DNA of 64,000 bases from Streptomyces tsukubensis (GTDB taxonomy: Bacteria > Actinomycetota > Actinomycetes > Streptomycetales > Streptomycetaceae): contig NZ_CP020700.1 in assembly GCF_003932715.1 (NCBI RefSeq), positions 310,001 to 374,000 of the forward strand, read 5' to 3'. Each line of letters begins with the position of its first letter. The stretch's first letter is position 1. A program made the translations under genes and the position numbers. Below, piece after piece: positions 1 through 58,768 of this stretch. The notes below the pieces were generated by a model. It saw nothing but the letters and a program-made list of their open reading frames with translations, did no database searches and was not told the origin of the DNA.

Positions 1-49625
<49,625 letters not shown>

Positions 49626-49628
<3 letters not shown>

Positions 49629-49650
49629 CAATGCGTCTCCTTTGTGCATC
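49626..49650 (-). promoter_or_regulatory. Ribosome site of NRPS A
   Basis: AAAGGAGA precedes the ATG at 49628 with 8 nt spacing, and decides the start against the upstream in-frame ATGs. The surrounding bases resemble those before NRPS B. Confidence 0.85.
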
Positions 49651-49791
49651 GAACGCCACGCCGAAGTTCCGTGGGAGCGCCGTGTTGTTCTTTTCCGAGT
49701 GCGGGCCCCGTCGGCCCGGACATTCCAACGCACCGCCGGACGGTGAACAAGGCTGAACAGATGGTCGCCGGGGAGGTCGGGAGAGGGGGCC

Positions 49792-49820
49792 GTTCAACCG
49801 GGTGGATGCCGCGGTTGAAC
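49792..49820. promoter_or_regulatory. Putative StrR-family operator upstream of NRPS A
   Basis: Perfect inverted repeat GTTCAACCG-N11-CGGTTGAAC, centred about 178 bp before the NRPS A start. StrR recognises GTTCGACTG-N11-CAGTCGAAC, with the same half-site length and spacer. It is one of three such sites in this window, all intergenic. Binding is inferred. Confidence 0.75.
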
Positions 49821-49829
49821 ACGGCGAAT

Positions 49830-49900
49830 GGGGTGGTGCGGAGAACGGGGGTGGTGCGGAGAACGGGGGTGGTGCGGGAACGGGGGTGGTGCTGAAAAGG
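49830..49900. repeat. Four imperfect 17- to 18-bp tandem repeats beside the operator
   Basis: Units of the form GGGGGTGGTGCGGAGAAC are repeated four times with drift. They begin 10 bp from the operator, on the side away from NRPS A. No function can be assigned; they could lie in the promoter's upstream region. The rest of 49629-50024 shows no gene. Confidence 0.75.
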
Positions 49901-50024
49901 GGGCGGCCGCCGCTCCGTTCCGGCGGGGCCGGGCGGGGCGGCGGCCGGGGCCGTCGCTTCGAGGGGTTGCGGGTGCCGAGGTGACGAATTCCGGGTTCCG
50001 GAGCCGCGGCCGGGGCGGCCCCGG

Positions 50025-50495
50025 TCAGTCCTTCTTCCCGGACACCTTCTCGTTGCAGGTGGTGTAGGCGGCGACGAGTTTCTCCCGGGTGGTGCCGGGC
50101 CCCTCCTCGACGGCGATCATCGTGGTGCCCGACTTGGGGTCCTTGGCCTTGATGCCCTGCTCGCGCAGGCACTCCGCCTTGCGGACCGCACGGTCGTAGT
50201 CGGCTTCGGTGACGTCCTCGCCGGAGTCCGGCGGTGCGAACTTGGCGCAGGCGGACTGGGCCGCTTCGATCTGGGCGGACGATCCGCTGGCGGGGACGAC
50301 TTCCTTCCCGCGGTCGCCCTTCTCGGGCACGTCCATTCCGTACTTGCGCAGGCAGTCGGCGAACTGCTGCATCCGGTCCGCGTCGGCGCCCGTGCTGCTG
50401 GAGCCCTTGTCGGAGCCACCGTCGTCACCGCACGCGGTCAGCCCGAACATGGCGGCGGCGGTCAGGGCCACCGCGGCGAGAGTCTGCTTCTTCAT
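50025..50495 (-). CDS. Small cysteine-containing lipoprotein
   Basis: 156 residues starting at the ATG at 50495 (MKKQTLAAV). Longer in-frame starts are rejected because the signal peptide begins here. The N-terminus is a lipoprotein signal with lipobox LTAC (Cys22), so the protein should be anchored outside the cytoplasmic membrane. The mature part has four further cysteines in two similar units: FADCLRKYGMDV with SACAKF, and KAECLREQGIKA with YTTCNEK. This suggests two disulphides or a metal/ligand site. It lies downstream of the membrane-fusion/ATPase/permease operon, separated by a strong hairpin, and its upstream region matches that of the operon. Similar secreted proteins are, to my knowledge, common beside such transporters in actinomycetes. 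Function unknown. Confidence 0.85.
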   Translation of the reverse strand: MKKQTLAAVALTAAAMFGLTACGDDGGSDKGSSSTGADADRMQQFADCLRKYGMDVPEKGDRGKEVVPASGSSAQIEAAQSACAKFAPPDSGEDVTEADYDRAVRKAECLREQGIKAKDPKSGTTMIAVEEGPGTTREKLVAAYTTCNEKVSGKKD

Positions 50496-50500
50496 GCTTC

Positions 50501-50537
50501 TCAGCGTGGCTCCGGGGAGGTTTCGCTCGGGTGACCG
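50501..50537 (-). promoter_or_regulatory. Conserved 37-bp element upstream of the lipoprotein gene
   Basis: Matches the element at 53803-53839 at 28 of 37 positions, including GAAACCTCCCCG and ACGCTGA on the minus strand. It has the same 8-bp distance to a CATG. Probably a shared promoter or operator; the binding factor is unknown. Confidence 0.55.
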
Positions 50538-50577
50538 TCGCCGCCTGGCAGTCGGCCGGGGAGCGGGCAAAGGAAAA

Positions 50578-50623
50578 CCGGGGTGTCTGCGTGACCGCAC
50601 GGGCGGACACGCAGACACCCCGG
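50578..50623 (-). terminator. Hairpin after the permease operon
   Basis: A 16-bp perfect stem with a 14-nt loop, lying 26 bp after the permease stop. It has no T-run, as is usual in high-GC actinomycetes. It separates the transporter operon from the lipoprotein gene. Confidence 0.75.
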
Positions 50624-50648
50624 GGCGACCGGTCCCGGGGGTGACCGG

Positions 50649-51842
50649 TCAGGTGGTGGCCAGCGCCTCGGTGGGAGTGAGGCGGGCGGCGCGGCGGGCC
50701 GGGTAGAGGCCCGCCAGGGCGCCGATGGCGATCGCGGCGGCCACGCCCGCGGCGATGGCCTGTCCGGGCAGGGCCAGCGGCCAGCCGCGGTAGGCGGCGT
50801 AGGAGAAGCAGATACCGAGGCCGAAGACGACTCCGGAGGCTCCGCCGAGGGCGGAGAGGGTCACCGATTCGGTGAGGAACTGGAGCCGGATCTGTCCCCG
50901 GGTGGCCCCCAGTGAGCGCCGCAGTCCGATCTCCTGGCGTCGTTCCAGTACCGAGATGACCATGACGTTGGCGATGCCGACGCCGCCGGCCAGCAGGGCC
51001 ACCGCGCCCAGGCCCATGAAGAGGGCGTTGAAGGCGCGGACGGCGGCGGCCTGTGCGGTGAGCGCGTCGGAGGGGCGGCTGACCTTGACCTCGTCGGGGT
51101 GCGCGGGGTTGACGGTGGGGGCCAGGACGTTCCGTACCGACTGCACGGTCGCGTCGGTGGACCGCTCGTACAGCGTGGTGACATAGCCGTCGAAGCCGAG
51201 CCGGCCCGCGTAGTCCCAGCCGATCAGGGCCGAGCGGTCGATTTCGGGGGCGAGTTTCACCTCGTGGAGGATGCCGGTGACCATGACGTAGCGGCCGCCC
51301 ATGTAGACGTTCTCGCCGGCCCGGTCGATGCCGAGCCGTTCGGCGGCGGTGGCGCCGAGGACGACTGCCGGGGTCGTGCTGGTGGCGGCGTTGAGGAAGG
51401 CTCCCGAGCGGACGGTGCCGCCGAGGGTGTCCAGCAGATCGGTGCGGGTGGCGCGGACGGAGACGCCGCTGGTCGTGGTGGAGGGGATCCGGTCGGTCCG
51501 GCGGACCGTGGCGTCCTTCACCAGGCCGGTTGCCGAGACCCCGGTGACACCGGGGATGCGGGAGACCATGCCTTCGGCCCCGGCGGGCAGTTTGGACTCC
51601 GTGCCGAGGAGGGACGTCCCCGGTTCGACGGTGAGCAGATTGGTGCCGAGTTCCTCGATTTCGGCCATGAGTCCGGCCCTGCTGACGGTGCTGATGCCGA
51701 CCAGGGCGACCATCGCGGCCACGCCGATGGCGATGCCGAGGGCGGACAGCATGGCCCGCAGCGGTCTGCCGCGGAGGCCTTCCAGGCCGACGACGGCCAG
51801 GTCCCCGGCGCGCAGCCGCGCCGGATCCGGGAGCGCTTTCAT
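50649..51842 (-). CDS. FtsX/MacB-type ABC transporter permease
   Basis: 397 residues. One membrane segment lies near residues 28-50 ([18 protein letters not shown]), then a large extracytoplasmic domain (about 55-265), then three C-terminal segments ending with [14 protein letters not shown]. This is the layout of the MacB/FtsX permease family. The motif [19 protein letters not shown] after the second membrane helix is typical. The start ATG overlaps the stop of the ATPase gene (ATGA). With the ATPase and membrane-fusion protein it forms a tripartite-like export or resistance system, most plausibly for the peptide or for envelope protection. Substrate unknown. Confidence 0.93.
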   Translation of the reverse strand: MKALPDPARLRAGDLAVVGLEGLRGRPLRAMLSALGIAIGVAAMVALVGISTVSRAGLMAEIEELGTNLLTVEPGTSLLGTESKLPAGAEGMVSRIPGVTGVSATGLVKDATVRRTDRIPSTTTSGVSVRATRTDLLDTLGGTVRSGAFLNAATSTTPAVVLGATAAERLGIDRAGENVYMGGRYVMVTGILHEVKLAPEIDRSALIGWDYAGRLGFDGYVTTLYERSTDATVQSVRNVLAPTVNPAHPDEVKVSRPSDALTAQAAAVRAFNALFMGLGAVALLAGGVGIANVMVISVLERRQEIGLRRSLGATRGQIRLQFLTESVTLSALGGASGVVFGLGICFSYAAYRGWPLALPGQAIAAGVAAAIAIGALAGLYPARRAARLTPTEALATT

Positions 51843-52576
51843 ACCGTCACCCCCGTGTCGATCCGGATCCGGCCGTCCCTGATCTCCAGGCGCCGCGGCA
51901 AGGCGGCGGCGACGTCCAGATCATGGGTGATGACCACGATCGCGGTGCCGTCGCGGTGGAGTTCGGTGAGGAGTTCCAGCACCCCGGCGCCCGCGACGGA
52001 GTCGAGGTTGCCGGTCGGTTCGTCGGCGAGGAGCAGCGGCGGATCGCCGACGACCGCGCGGGCGATCGCGACCCGCTGCTTCTCGCCGCCGGACATCTGG
52101 TGCGGCCGGTGGTCGAGGCGGTGGCCGAGGCCGACGCGCTCCAGGGCGCGGCGGGCGCGGCGCCGTCGCTCGGTGGGTGCCACACCGTGGTAGAGCAGGC
52201 CGGTGGCGACGTTGTCCAGGGCGGACAGATGCGGTGTGAGGAAGAACTGCTGGAACACAAAGCCGATCCAGTGGGCGCGGACCGCGGCCAGCCGGCGGTC
52301 CGGCAGTTCGGCGATGTCGTGGCCCTGCATCAGGACCCGGCCGGTGGTGGGGGTGTCGAGGGTTCCCATCAGGTTCAGCAGGGTCGATTTGCCGGAGCCG
52401 GAGGGTCCGACGATCGCGACCAGTTCGCCGGGCCCGACGGTGAGCGACGCCCGGTGCAGGGCGCGGACCCCGCCCGGGTACTCCTTGGTGGCGTCCTCCA
52501 CCTCGATGATCGCGGTCGGATGCCCGCCGGTGCCGTTGCCGGTGCCGTTGCCGCGGGTGCGGTTCCCGCCGCTCAT
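51839..52576 (-). CDS. ABC transporter ATPase (LolD/MacB type)
   Basis: 245 residues, start at the ATG at 52576, overlapping the membrane-fusion gene stop (ATGA). Walker [10 protein letters not shown] at about 57-65, Q-loop FQQ near 108-110, signature MSGGEKQ at 161-167, Walker B LLLADE at 181-186 with EPTGNLDS, and switch His218. The N-terminal tail is Gly/Asn/Thr-rich (NGTGNGTGG). It powers the FtsX-type permease encoded immediately downstream. Frames extending farther upstream are shadows of the membrane-fusion gene. Confidence 0.95.
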   Translation of the reverse strand: MSGGNRTRGNGTGNGTGGHPTAIIEVEDATKEYPGGVRALHRASLTVGPGELVAIVGPSGSGKSTLLNLMGTLDTPTTGRVLMQGHDIAELPDRRLAAVRAHWIGFVFQQFFLTPHLSALDNVATGLLYHGVAPTERRRRARRALERVGLGHRLDHRPHQMSGGEKQRVAIARAVVGDPPLLLADEPTGNLDSVAGAGVLELLTELHRDGTAIVVITHDLDVAAALPRRLEIRDGRIRIDTGVTV

Positions 52577-53724
52577 GACCGGGGCACCTGGACCTTCTGC
52601 CCGGGGGTGAGGCTGCCCTGCACCTCGACCTTGTTCCCGTCGAAGACCCCGAGTTTGACCGGGACGGAGCGGGCGTCTCCGGAAGAGTCCACCACCTTGA
52701 CCGAGTAGGTGCCTTCGGAGGACGCCAGCAGGGCGTTGACCGGGACGGCGAGGACGTTCTTCCGCTCGGTGCTGGTGAAGCCGACGGTGGCCGGGGCGCT
52801 GTCGAGGGTGCCCGCGCTGGCCGGTTTGTCGAGGGTGACGTAGACCGGGATGGTGGCGTTCTCGGTGCCTTCCCCGGTCTGGGAATCGGAGTTGGTGGTC
52901 CCGGCGGTGGCGACCGTGCCGACGGCGCTGATGCGTCCGGTGGTCTCCTTGCCGCCCGGCAAGGTGATCCGCACCTTGGCGCCCTTGCGGGCCATGCTCT
53001 GGTCGCCGACCGGCAGGTTCACCGTGACCAGGCGTGCGGTGCCGCTGCCGGTGAGGACCACTCCCCCGGCGGGAGCCCCGAGGACGGCCTGCACCTTGGT
53101 GACCCGGATCGCACCTCGCTGCACCGTCACATCGTCGGGTTTCACGATGCCGGTCTGCTTGACCCCGAGGTCCTTCTGCCACTTCTTGACGGCTTCCTCG
53201 GTGCGCCAGGTGAAGAGCCGGTCGACGGCGAGCCCGCCACCGTAGCCGAGGGCCTTCAGATTGCGCTCCAGCTCCAGCACGTCGACACCCTTGGTGACCT
53301 CGGACTTCAGCTCCCGCCAGAACGGAGTCGACCCGTAGAACAGAGGGACGTCACGGCTGTCGACGGCGTACACCCGCTGTCCCCGTTTGACGACGTCACC
53401 GCCCTCGGGGAGCCAGGTGATCCGCCCGCCGCCGGGCCCCAGCACAGTGCTGCTGCCCTCGTAGCCCAGGGTTCCGTCGACGTCGCTGGTGTTGACGAGG
53501 TCGGTCCGGGTGACCGTCGCGGTGGGCAGCGAGGAGGAGTCCTGCGACGAGGAGCCCTGGTCGTCCCGGACCACGAGGAAGGTGCCGGCCGCGCCGACCG
53601 CGAGGACCGTGGTCCCGCCGATGACCGCCCGGAGGCCGCGGCGGCGCCGGGGCGCCGGGGCGCGTTCCTCCTCCCGCTCGGCCTCCGCCTGCGGCACCGG
53701 GGTCGTGGCCTCAGAATCGAGCAT
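52573..53724 (-). CDS. Membrane-fusion (HlyD-like) adaptor with peptidoglycan-binding-like domain
   Basis: 383 residues. A basic cytoplasmic N-terminus (PRRRRG) is followed by one membrane segment (about 31-52) and a Ser-rich stretch. Next come a biotinyl-lipoyl-like half ([20 protein letters not shown]), a PG_binding_1-like domain (about 148-192) and beta-barrel regions (about 205-383). This architecture is common for Gram-positive adaptor proteins beside MacB-like transporters. The start ATG at 53724 has GGAGG 7 nt upstream. First gene of the adaptor-ATPase-permease operon, divergent from the ABC exporter. A 28-codon upstream frame (53797-53711) overlaps its start out of frame. Confidence 0.9.
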   Translation of the reverse strand: MLDSEATTPVPQAEAEREEERAPAPRRRRGLRAVIGGTTVLAVGAAGTFLVVRDDQGSSSQDSSSLPTATVTRTDLVNTSDVDGTLGYEGSSTVLGPGGGRITWLPEGGDVVKRGQRVYAVDSRDVPLFYGSTPFWRELKSEVTKGVDVLELERNLKALGYGGGLAVDRLFTWRTEEAVKKWQKDLGVKQTGIVKPDDVTVQRGAIRVTKVQAVLGAPAGGVVLTGSGTARLVTVNLPVGDQSMARKGAKVRITLPGGKETTGRISAVGTVATAGTTNSDSQTGEGTENATIPVYVTLDKPASAGTLDSAPATVGFTSTERKNVLAVPVNALLASSEGTYSVKVVDSSGDARSVPVKLGVFDGNKVEVQGSLTPGQKVQVPRS

Positions 53725-53802
53725 GGCTCACCCTCCGGACGGTCCCCTCGGCGGCGCCGCAGGCCTGCGGGACCCCGGGGATTGACAGTGTCTGCATGCC
53801 GT

Positions 53803-53839
53803 TCAGCGTCGGGGCGGGGAGGTTTCCCGGCGGTTACCG
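53803..53839 (-). promoter_or_regulatory. Conserved 37-bp element upstream of the adaptor operon
   Basis: Partner of the element at 50501-50537 (28 of 37 identical, same spacing to CATG). Located about 80-115 bp before the adaptor start. Suggests that the operon and the lipoprotein share a regulator. Confidence 0.55.
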
Positions 53840-53865
53840 AATCTCCCCCGCGGCCGTGGCGGGGC

Positions 53866-53894
53866 GTTCAACCGCGGCGGGGCCGGAGTTGAAC
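53866..53894. promoter_or_regulatory. Putative StrR-family operator between adaptor operon and ABC exporter
   Basis: GTTCAACCG-N11-GAGTTGAAC, matching the perfect copies at 16 of 18 half-site bases with the same spacer. It lies in the 415-bp divergent region, about 156 bp from the adaptor start and 260 bp from the exporter start, so it could serve either. Confidence 0.65.
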
Positions 53895-54139
53895 ACCGTA
53901 CGGGGCGGGGTTGCGCGGCCTTCCCGGCCTCCGGGCCCGCGGGTACTGTCGCTCCCCGTCGGCCCCGGGACGGGCCGGACGCCGTCGACGTGCGGATCGC
54001 CGATACCGCGGCGGACGGTACGGCGCCCCGGGCGGCCGTCCGGCTCCCGGCCCGCCCGGCCCGGACCCCAACCCTTTCCGAACCTGCTCGCGGCCGGGCA
54101 CCCGAGCGGATCGGGGAGCGGCGCGGAACGGAGGTCTCC

Positions 54140-56077
54140 GTGGTCATGATGGGCGGCCCGCGCACGGGCCCGATACCGCTGGGCGTCGACCGGTCGGTCA
54201 CCCGGCAGAAGATCCGGCCGGGAACGGTCCGGCGCATCGTCCCCTACGCCCTGCGGTACCGCTGGTCGCTGGCGACGGTGATGCTGACGACGGCCGTGAG
54301 CGCCGCCGTGACGGCCACCAGCCCGCTCCTCCTCAAGGTGATCATCGACGACGGGATCATCCCGCGCGAAAAGGGCGTGGTGATCGGTATCGCGCTGGTC
54401 ATCGCCGGTCTGGCGCTCGTCGACGTGGCGGCCCTGTTCGTCCAGACCTGGTTCTCCGGCCGGGTCGGCCAGGGCATCGTCTACGACCTGCGCTGCCGGG
54501 TGTTCGAACATGTGCAGCGGCAGCCGCTGGCCTTCTTCACCCACACCCAGACCGGATCCCTGGTCAGCAGGCTCAACACCGATGTCGTCGGCGCCCAGCA
54601 GGCGATCACGACGCTGCTCTCGCAGACCGTGTCGACCCTGCTGACGCTGATCCTGGTGCTGGGGACGATGTTCTTCCTGTCGTGGCAGATCACCGTCGCG
54701 GCGCTGGTGATGATCCCGTTCTTCCTGCTCCCCGCGAAGCTCGTCGGCCGCAGGCTGCAGCGGCTCACCCGGGAGGGCATGGGTCTCAACGCCGATATGG
54801 GTTCGCTGATGAACGAGCGGTTCAACGTGTCGGGCGCGATGCTGGCCAAGCTGTACGGCCGTCCGGACGAGGAGGCCCGGTCGTTCTCCGACAAGGCGGG
54901 CCGGGTCCGGGACATCGCGGTGACCACCTCGGTCTGGGGCCGGATGCTGTTCATCATCACCACCCTGATCACCGGAGTGACCAGTGCGCTCGTCTACGGC
55001 CTCGGCGGGGTGCTGACGGTCGACGGCACGCTCCAGCTCGGCACCCTGGTGGCGATGGCCGCGCTGCTGCTGCGCCTGTACGGGCCGATCAACCAACTCG
55101 CCAACATGCAGATCAACGTGATGATCGCACTCGTGAGTTTCGACCGGGTCTTCGAAGTGCTCGACCTGGAACCGCTCATCGGCGAACCGTCGGCGGCCCG
55201 TCCCCTTCCGGACGGCGGCGGAACCGCTCCCGACGTCGAGTTCGACGGGGTGTCCTTCCGCTATCCGGCCGCCGGCGAAGTCTCCCTGGCCTCGTTGGAG
55301 TCCCTCGCCCCACGGGCCCCGGAGCGGGCCGGTGAAAGCCTGGTCCTGGACTCGGTGAGCTTCCGAGCGCCCGCCGGGAAACTCACCGCGCTGGTGGGCC
55401 CGTCCGGGGCGGGAAAGACCACGGTCACCAGCCTGGTGCCCCGGCTCTACGACCCCCTCTCCGGTACGGTCCGGATCGGCGGGCAGGATCTGCGGGACCT
55501 TCCGCTGCGCTCGGTCCACGACACGGTCGGCGTCGTCACCCAGGACGCGCATCTGTTCCACGACACGATCCGCGCCAATCTGCTGTACGCGCGCCCCGGC
55601 GCCGACGACGCCGAACTGGTCGCGGCCTGTGAGTCGGCCCGGATCTGGGAGACGATCTCCGCCCTGCCGGACGGTCTGGACACCGTGGTCGGCGACCGCG
55701 GCTACCGGCTGTCCGGAGGTGAGAAGCAGCGCATCGCCCTCGCCCGGCTGCTGCTGAAGTCACCGCCGGTCGTCATTCTCGACGAGGCCACGGCCCATCT
55801 GGACTCCGAGTCCGAGGCGGCCATCCAGCGGGCGCTGGAGACCGCCCTCGCGGGCCGGACGTCGCTGGTCATCGCGCACCGGCTCGCCACCATCCTGGAC
55901 GCCGACCAGATCCTCGTCCTCGACGAAGGCCGCATCCGGGAGCGCGGCACCCATCGCGAACTGCTGGCCGCCGGCGGTCTCTACGCCGAGCTGTTCCGCA
56001 CCCAGTTCGCGGGCGGCAGGACCCACGACGGGGCGGCATCCGCCGACCCGGCACCGGCGGGCGACACACACCGCTGA
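54140..56077 (+). CDS. ABC exporter, fused membrane and ATPase domains
   Basis: 645 residues from the GTG at 54140 (GGAGG 5 nt upstream); the ATG at 54146 is an alternative. Six-helix exporter domain at about 35-335, then a nucleotide-binding domain: Walker A GPSGAGKT at 420-427, Q-loop VVTQD near 465-469, signature LSGGEKQ at 524-530, Walker B VVILDE at 544-549, and switch His580. This is the MsbA/LmrA-like half-transporter type that works as a homodimer. A 30-residue acidic/Ala-rich insert separates the first NBD strands (about 377-399). Candidate exporter for the finished peptide. It is divergent from the adaptor operon and shares an intergenic region holding a StrR-like site. Confidence 0.94.
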   Translation: MVMMGGPRTGPIPLGVDRSVTRQKIRPGTVRRIVPYALRYRWSLATVMLTTAVSAAVTATSPLLLKVIIDDGIIPREKGVVIGIALVIAGLALVDVAALFVQTWFSGRVGQGIVYDLRCRVFEHVQRQPLAFFTHTQTGSLVSRLNTDVVGAQQAITTLLSQTVSTLLTLILVLGTMFFLSWQITVAALVMIPFFLLPAKLVGRRLQRLTREGMGLNADMGSLMNERFNVSGAMLAKLYGRPDEEARSFSDKAGRVRDIAVTTSVWGRMLFIITTLITGVTSALVYGLGGVLTVDGTLQLGTLVAMAALLLRLYGPINQLANMQINVMIALVSFDRVFEVLDLEPLIGEPSAARPLPDGGGTAPDVEFDGVSFRYPAAGEVSLASLESLAPRAPERAGESLVLDSVSFRAPAGKLTALVGPSGAGKTTVTSLVPRLYDPLSGTVRIGGQDLRDLPLRSVHDTVGVVTQDAHLFHDTIRANLLYARPGADDAELVAACESARIWETISALPDGLDTVVGDRGYRLSGGEKQRIALARLLLKSPPVVILDEATAHLDSESEAAIQRALETALAGRTSLVIAHRLATILDADQILVLDEGRIRERGTHRELLAAGGLYAELFRTQFAGGRTHDGAASADPAPAGDTHR

Positions 56078-56106
56078 CCGGGCCGCCGGTGCGGCAGGGG
56101 GCCGAG

Positions 56107-56168
56107 GAGCACAGCGAACGGAGTCGGCCCGGCCCCGCGGGGCCGGGCCGACTCCGTTCGCTGTGCTC
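56107..56168. terminator. Bidirectional terminator, 62-nt perfect palindrome
   Basis: The 62 bases are a perfect inverted repeat (31 pairs with essentially no loop). It lies between the convergent ABC exporter and hydrolase genes and can fold identically in either transcript. Confidence 0.85.
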
Positions 56169-56200
56169 GTCAGTGCTCGTCAGTGCTTGTCAGTGCTTGT
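56161..56200. repeat. Four tandem 10-bp repeats overlapping the hydrolase 3' end
   Basis: Units of the form CAGTGCTYGT repeat four times. The first overlaps the right arm of the palindrome; the last includes the hydrolase stop codon and final residues (NKH). Confidence 0.8.
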
Positions 56201-56993
56201 TGAGGAATTCCACGATCGCCGCGTTGACCTGCTCCGGACGCTCCAGATGGCCCAGATGCCCGCAGTCCGGTATCTCCACGAGATCGCAGCCGGGGATCGC
56301 GTCCGCCACCTCGGCCCCGAAGTGCGGGGGTGTGATGAGGTCGTCGGAGAAAGTGATGACCCGGCAGGGCGCCGTGATCGTACGGAGTTCCCGGCGGCGG
56401 TCCTGATCGGTGTCGATCCACTCCTGGCCCGCGGCCACGGTGTCCGATCCGCCGGCCAGCTCGAAGACCTCCAGCCAGGACGCCACCGCGGCGTCGTCGT
56501 CGAGGGTCTTCCGGGAGAGCATCTGCTGGACCGAGTGGAGCGCCTGGTACTTCGCCGGCAGGCTGATCCCGCTCTCGCGCAGGGCCCGGTCCGCCGCCGA
56601 CTGGGCCCGGCGCAGCACGTCGGACCGGCCGCGGGTGGCCATGAGGACCGCCGAGTGGACCAGCCGGGGTGCCCCGACCGCCAGTTGCTGGGCGATCAGC
56701 GCCCCCAGGGAGGTGCCCACGATCCGGCAGGGCGCCAGACCGAGCTGTTCGATCAGCCCGGCCGTATCGGCGACCAGTTGGGCCAGGGTGTACTTGCCCG
56801 GCGGGGCGTCCGACGGCGGGACGCCCCGGTTGTCGAAGGTGACCGTGGAGTATCCGGCCCGGTGCAGGGCCGGGGTCTGATGAAGGTTCCAGACGTATCC
56901 GGCCGCGCCGGAGCCCATGACGAGCAGGACCGGCGGACCCTCGCCCGTGCGCCGGTACGCGAGCCGGATTCCGTTGGTGTGCAGAAAGGCCAT
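56190..56993 (-). CDS. Alpha/beta hydrolase
   Basis: 267 residues. Nucleophile elbow GTSLGA (Ser95), acid at Asp217/218 (FSDDLITPP), His246 or His249 (CGHLGHLERP), and oxyanion motif VMGSGAAG. These form a complete catalytic set for a serine hydrolase. It starts 13 bp after the CmlA-like gene stop and is probably co-transcribed with it. The assigned ATG is immediately preceded by GGAGG with no spacer, but the protein start MAFLHTNGIRLAYRR is typical of the fold. Possible roles are a stand-alone (type II-like) thioesterase clearing T domains or a hydrolase acting on the peptide. It lacks the GHSMG motif usual for type II thioesterases, so the role is open. Confidence 0.85.
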   Translation of the reverse strand: MAFLHTNGIRLAYRRTGEGPPVLLVMGSGAAGYVWNLHQTPALHRAGYSTVTFDNRGVPPSDAPPGKYTLAQLVADTAGLIEQLGLAPCRIVGTSLGALIAQQLAVGAPRLVHSAVLMATRGRSDVLRRAQSAADRALRESGISLPAKYQALHSVQQMLSRKTLDDDAAVASWLEVFELAGGSDTVAAGQEWIDTDQDRRRELRTITAPCRVITFSDDLITPPHFGAEVADAIPGCDLVEIPDCGHLGHLERPEQVNAAIVEFLNKH

Positions 56994-57006
56994 CCTCCGT
57001 GCTCTC

Positions 57007-58599
57007 CTACCAGCGCCATTCCCGCTTGTTGAACAGATGCTCGGCGGTGATGTCCTCGGCCTTGCACCAGGTGAGGAACTCCTCTATCTGCTGGATCTGG
57101 TACGTGTCCGGCGTATACGTCGTCGCCATGACGTGGCCCTGCCAGCTCTCCTCGCCCATGGCGTAGATGTACGCCTCACCGGCGCCCAGCTCCTTCATGA
57201 TCGCGCCGGCCTGTTCCGCGTTGGAGCCGGAGAGCTTGCGCGAGTCGCTCATCTTCTTGGTCACGGGGCGGGTCAGCAGCCCCTGGTAGAGCCACGTCAG
57301 CGGGGCGCCGTCGCACTCCATGCCCAGGAAGGCCTTGTCGATGCCGCCCAGGTGCGAGCGGATGTACCGGTAGAGCACGGGGTCGATACCGGACGAGTCC
57401 GCGCCGATGAACGCCGACAGTCCGGCCAGTTGCACGACGTAGGTCGACTTGGCGCGGATGTCGAGGTCGGAGTGCTCGCCGAGGAACGGGGTGGCGACGA
57501 CCCGGTTGCCGCCGGGCAGCGGTATCTCGTCGAAGTCGTCGGCCTCGATCACCGTGAAGCCCATCGACTTCAGATAGAGGCCGATGGACGGGTCGCAGAG
57601 GTTGCCGCGGGAGGAGCGCGGGACGACGATTGCGTCGGTACGGGAGCGGAGCTGGAGCAGCGTCTCCAGCACGATGTGGTCCTGGTGCCCGTGGGTGATC
57701 AGCACCAGGTCGATGTGGTCCGGCAGGTCGTCGAGGGTGTAGCGGTCTCCGTGCCGGTTGTCCGTGCTGATGAACGGGTCGACGACGACGGCTGCCTCGG
57801 GGCTCTGGAGCACCAGACACGCATGGCCGAAGTAGCGGATCCGGCCGCCGCCCTCGATGTGCCGGTCCGGGGCGAGGCTGGGGGCCGGGTCGACGAGCCG
57901 GTCCAGGAAGACCGCGCCCGCATCGTCGAGCTCCAGTGCCTCGCGCAGCTCCGCGACGGTCGAACCCCCGGTCCTGGCCCGCATCAGGACGTCCAGACCG
58001 GGGTGGTCGAAGGGGATCGGGAGGTCCAGCACACCGGGCGAGGGCAGCCGGGGCGTACTGAGGATGAACGGCCGCTCCACGCCGTCGTCCAGGGAGAGCT
58101 GGACGGACTGGCGGCGCCGGTCGAAGGCCTTGCTGTGGTAGAGCAGCGGCTCGATGACATGGACCGAGGCCTGGTTGCTGGTGTCGTACGCCAGCTCCAC
58201 CAGGCCGTTCAGGGCCGGCGGGAGCTTCGGATACAGCGGGGTGAGGTCGAAGCCGGTGGCGTTCTGGCGGAGCAGATCGTCCGCCTCGGCGATGGCGGCG
58301 GCGAAGGCGAGCATGTCCGCACGGTCGCGCTTGATGGTGTCCAGCAGCTCGGCGACCTCGGCCGCGCGCTCCTCCTCGACGTTGACGAAGTAGCCGCCGC
58401 GCAGCGCGGGGTTGTTGCTCGCCGCGATGTGGACCTGCGGCGAGTGCACGTACGACTCCAGCAGCGGCACCTGGACGTTGGCCAGGTTCATGGACGCCTG
58501 GGCCGGGGCGACGATGTGCATCCAGGCGTAGAACCGGTCGACCAGCGGTTCGATGATCGCATTCGAGCGGAGGAATACCCGCTCTCGACTGTCGGACAT
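57007..58599 (-). CDS. CmlA-like diiron beta-hydroxylase of T-domain-bound amino acid
   Basis: 530 residues, the length of CmlA (chloramphenicol pathway). An N-terminal helical/regulatory domain (about 1-245) is followed by a metallo-beta-lactamase-fold domain. Candidate diiron ligands are in THGHQDH (His303, His305, Asp307, His308), Glu375 in FLGEH and Asp401 in IGADS, each offset by two from the CmlA numbering I recall. The family hydroxylates the beta-carbon of an amino acid while it is thioesterified to an NRPS T domain; related enzymes are known from ramoplanin-type and glycopeptide clusters. Possible substrates here are Asn (A1), Tyr (A6, B4), Phe (B1) or Asp. The start ATG has GGAAGGGG upstream. 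It heads a two-gene unit with the hydrolase. Confidence 0.9.
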   Translation of the reverse strand: MSDSRERVFLRSNAIIEPLVDRFYAWMHIVAPAQASMNLANVQVPLLESYVHSPQVHIAASNNPALRGGYFVNVEEERAAEVAELLDTIKRDRADMLAFAAAIAEADDLLRQNATGFDLTPLYPKLPPALNGLVELAYDTSNQASVHVIEPLLYHSKAFDRRRQSVQLSLDDGVERPFILSTPRLPSPGVLDLPIPFDHPGLDVLMRARTGGSTVAELREALELDDAGAVFLDRLVDPAPSLAPDRHIEGGGRIRYFGHACLVLQSPEAAVVVDPFISTDNRHGDRYTLDDLPDHIDLVLITHGHQDHIVLETLLQLRSRTDAIVVPRSSRGNLCDPSIGLYLKSMGFTVIEADDFDEIPLPGGNRVVATPFLGEHSDLDIRAKSTYVVQLAGLSAFIGADSSGIDPVLYRYIRSHLGGIDKAFLGMECDGAPLTWLYQGLLTRPVTKKMSDSRKLSGSNAEQAGAIMKELGAGEAYIYAMGEESWQGHVMATTYTPDTYQIQQIEEFLTWCKAEDITAEHLFNKREWRW

Positions 58600-58768
58600 C
58601 TGACCCCTTCCGTACGGAAATTGAAGCGGATTTCATTCGGCCGCTCTGCTGCCGCCCAGATCGCTGCGGAATCATTTCGCGATCGGTCCGCGCCGATGTT
58701 CGCGTCGCGCGCGGTGCCACCAACGCACCACAATCGCTCCGACCCCGTCAACGTCCCGGCCCGCCGCT

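Noticed and set aside
49629..49733. Longer N-terminus for NRPS A (35 extra codons)
   Set aside because: No similarity to NRPS sequence, and the strong ribosome site is positioned for the ATG at 49628.
49814..49876. Possible small gene on the plus strand in the NRPS A promoter region (49802-50067)
   Set aside because: Gly/Trp-rich translations arise from the tandem repeats; no ribosome site or recognisable protein.
53834..55561. Minus-strand frame of 575 codons opposite the ABC exporter
   Set aside because: Antisense shadow; the plus strand carries the complete exporter motifs.
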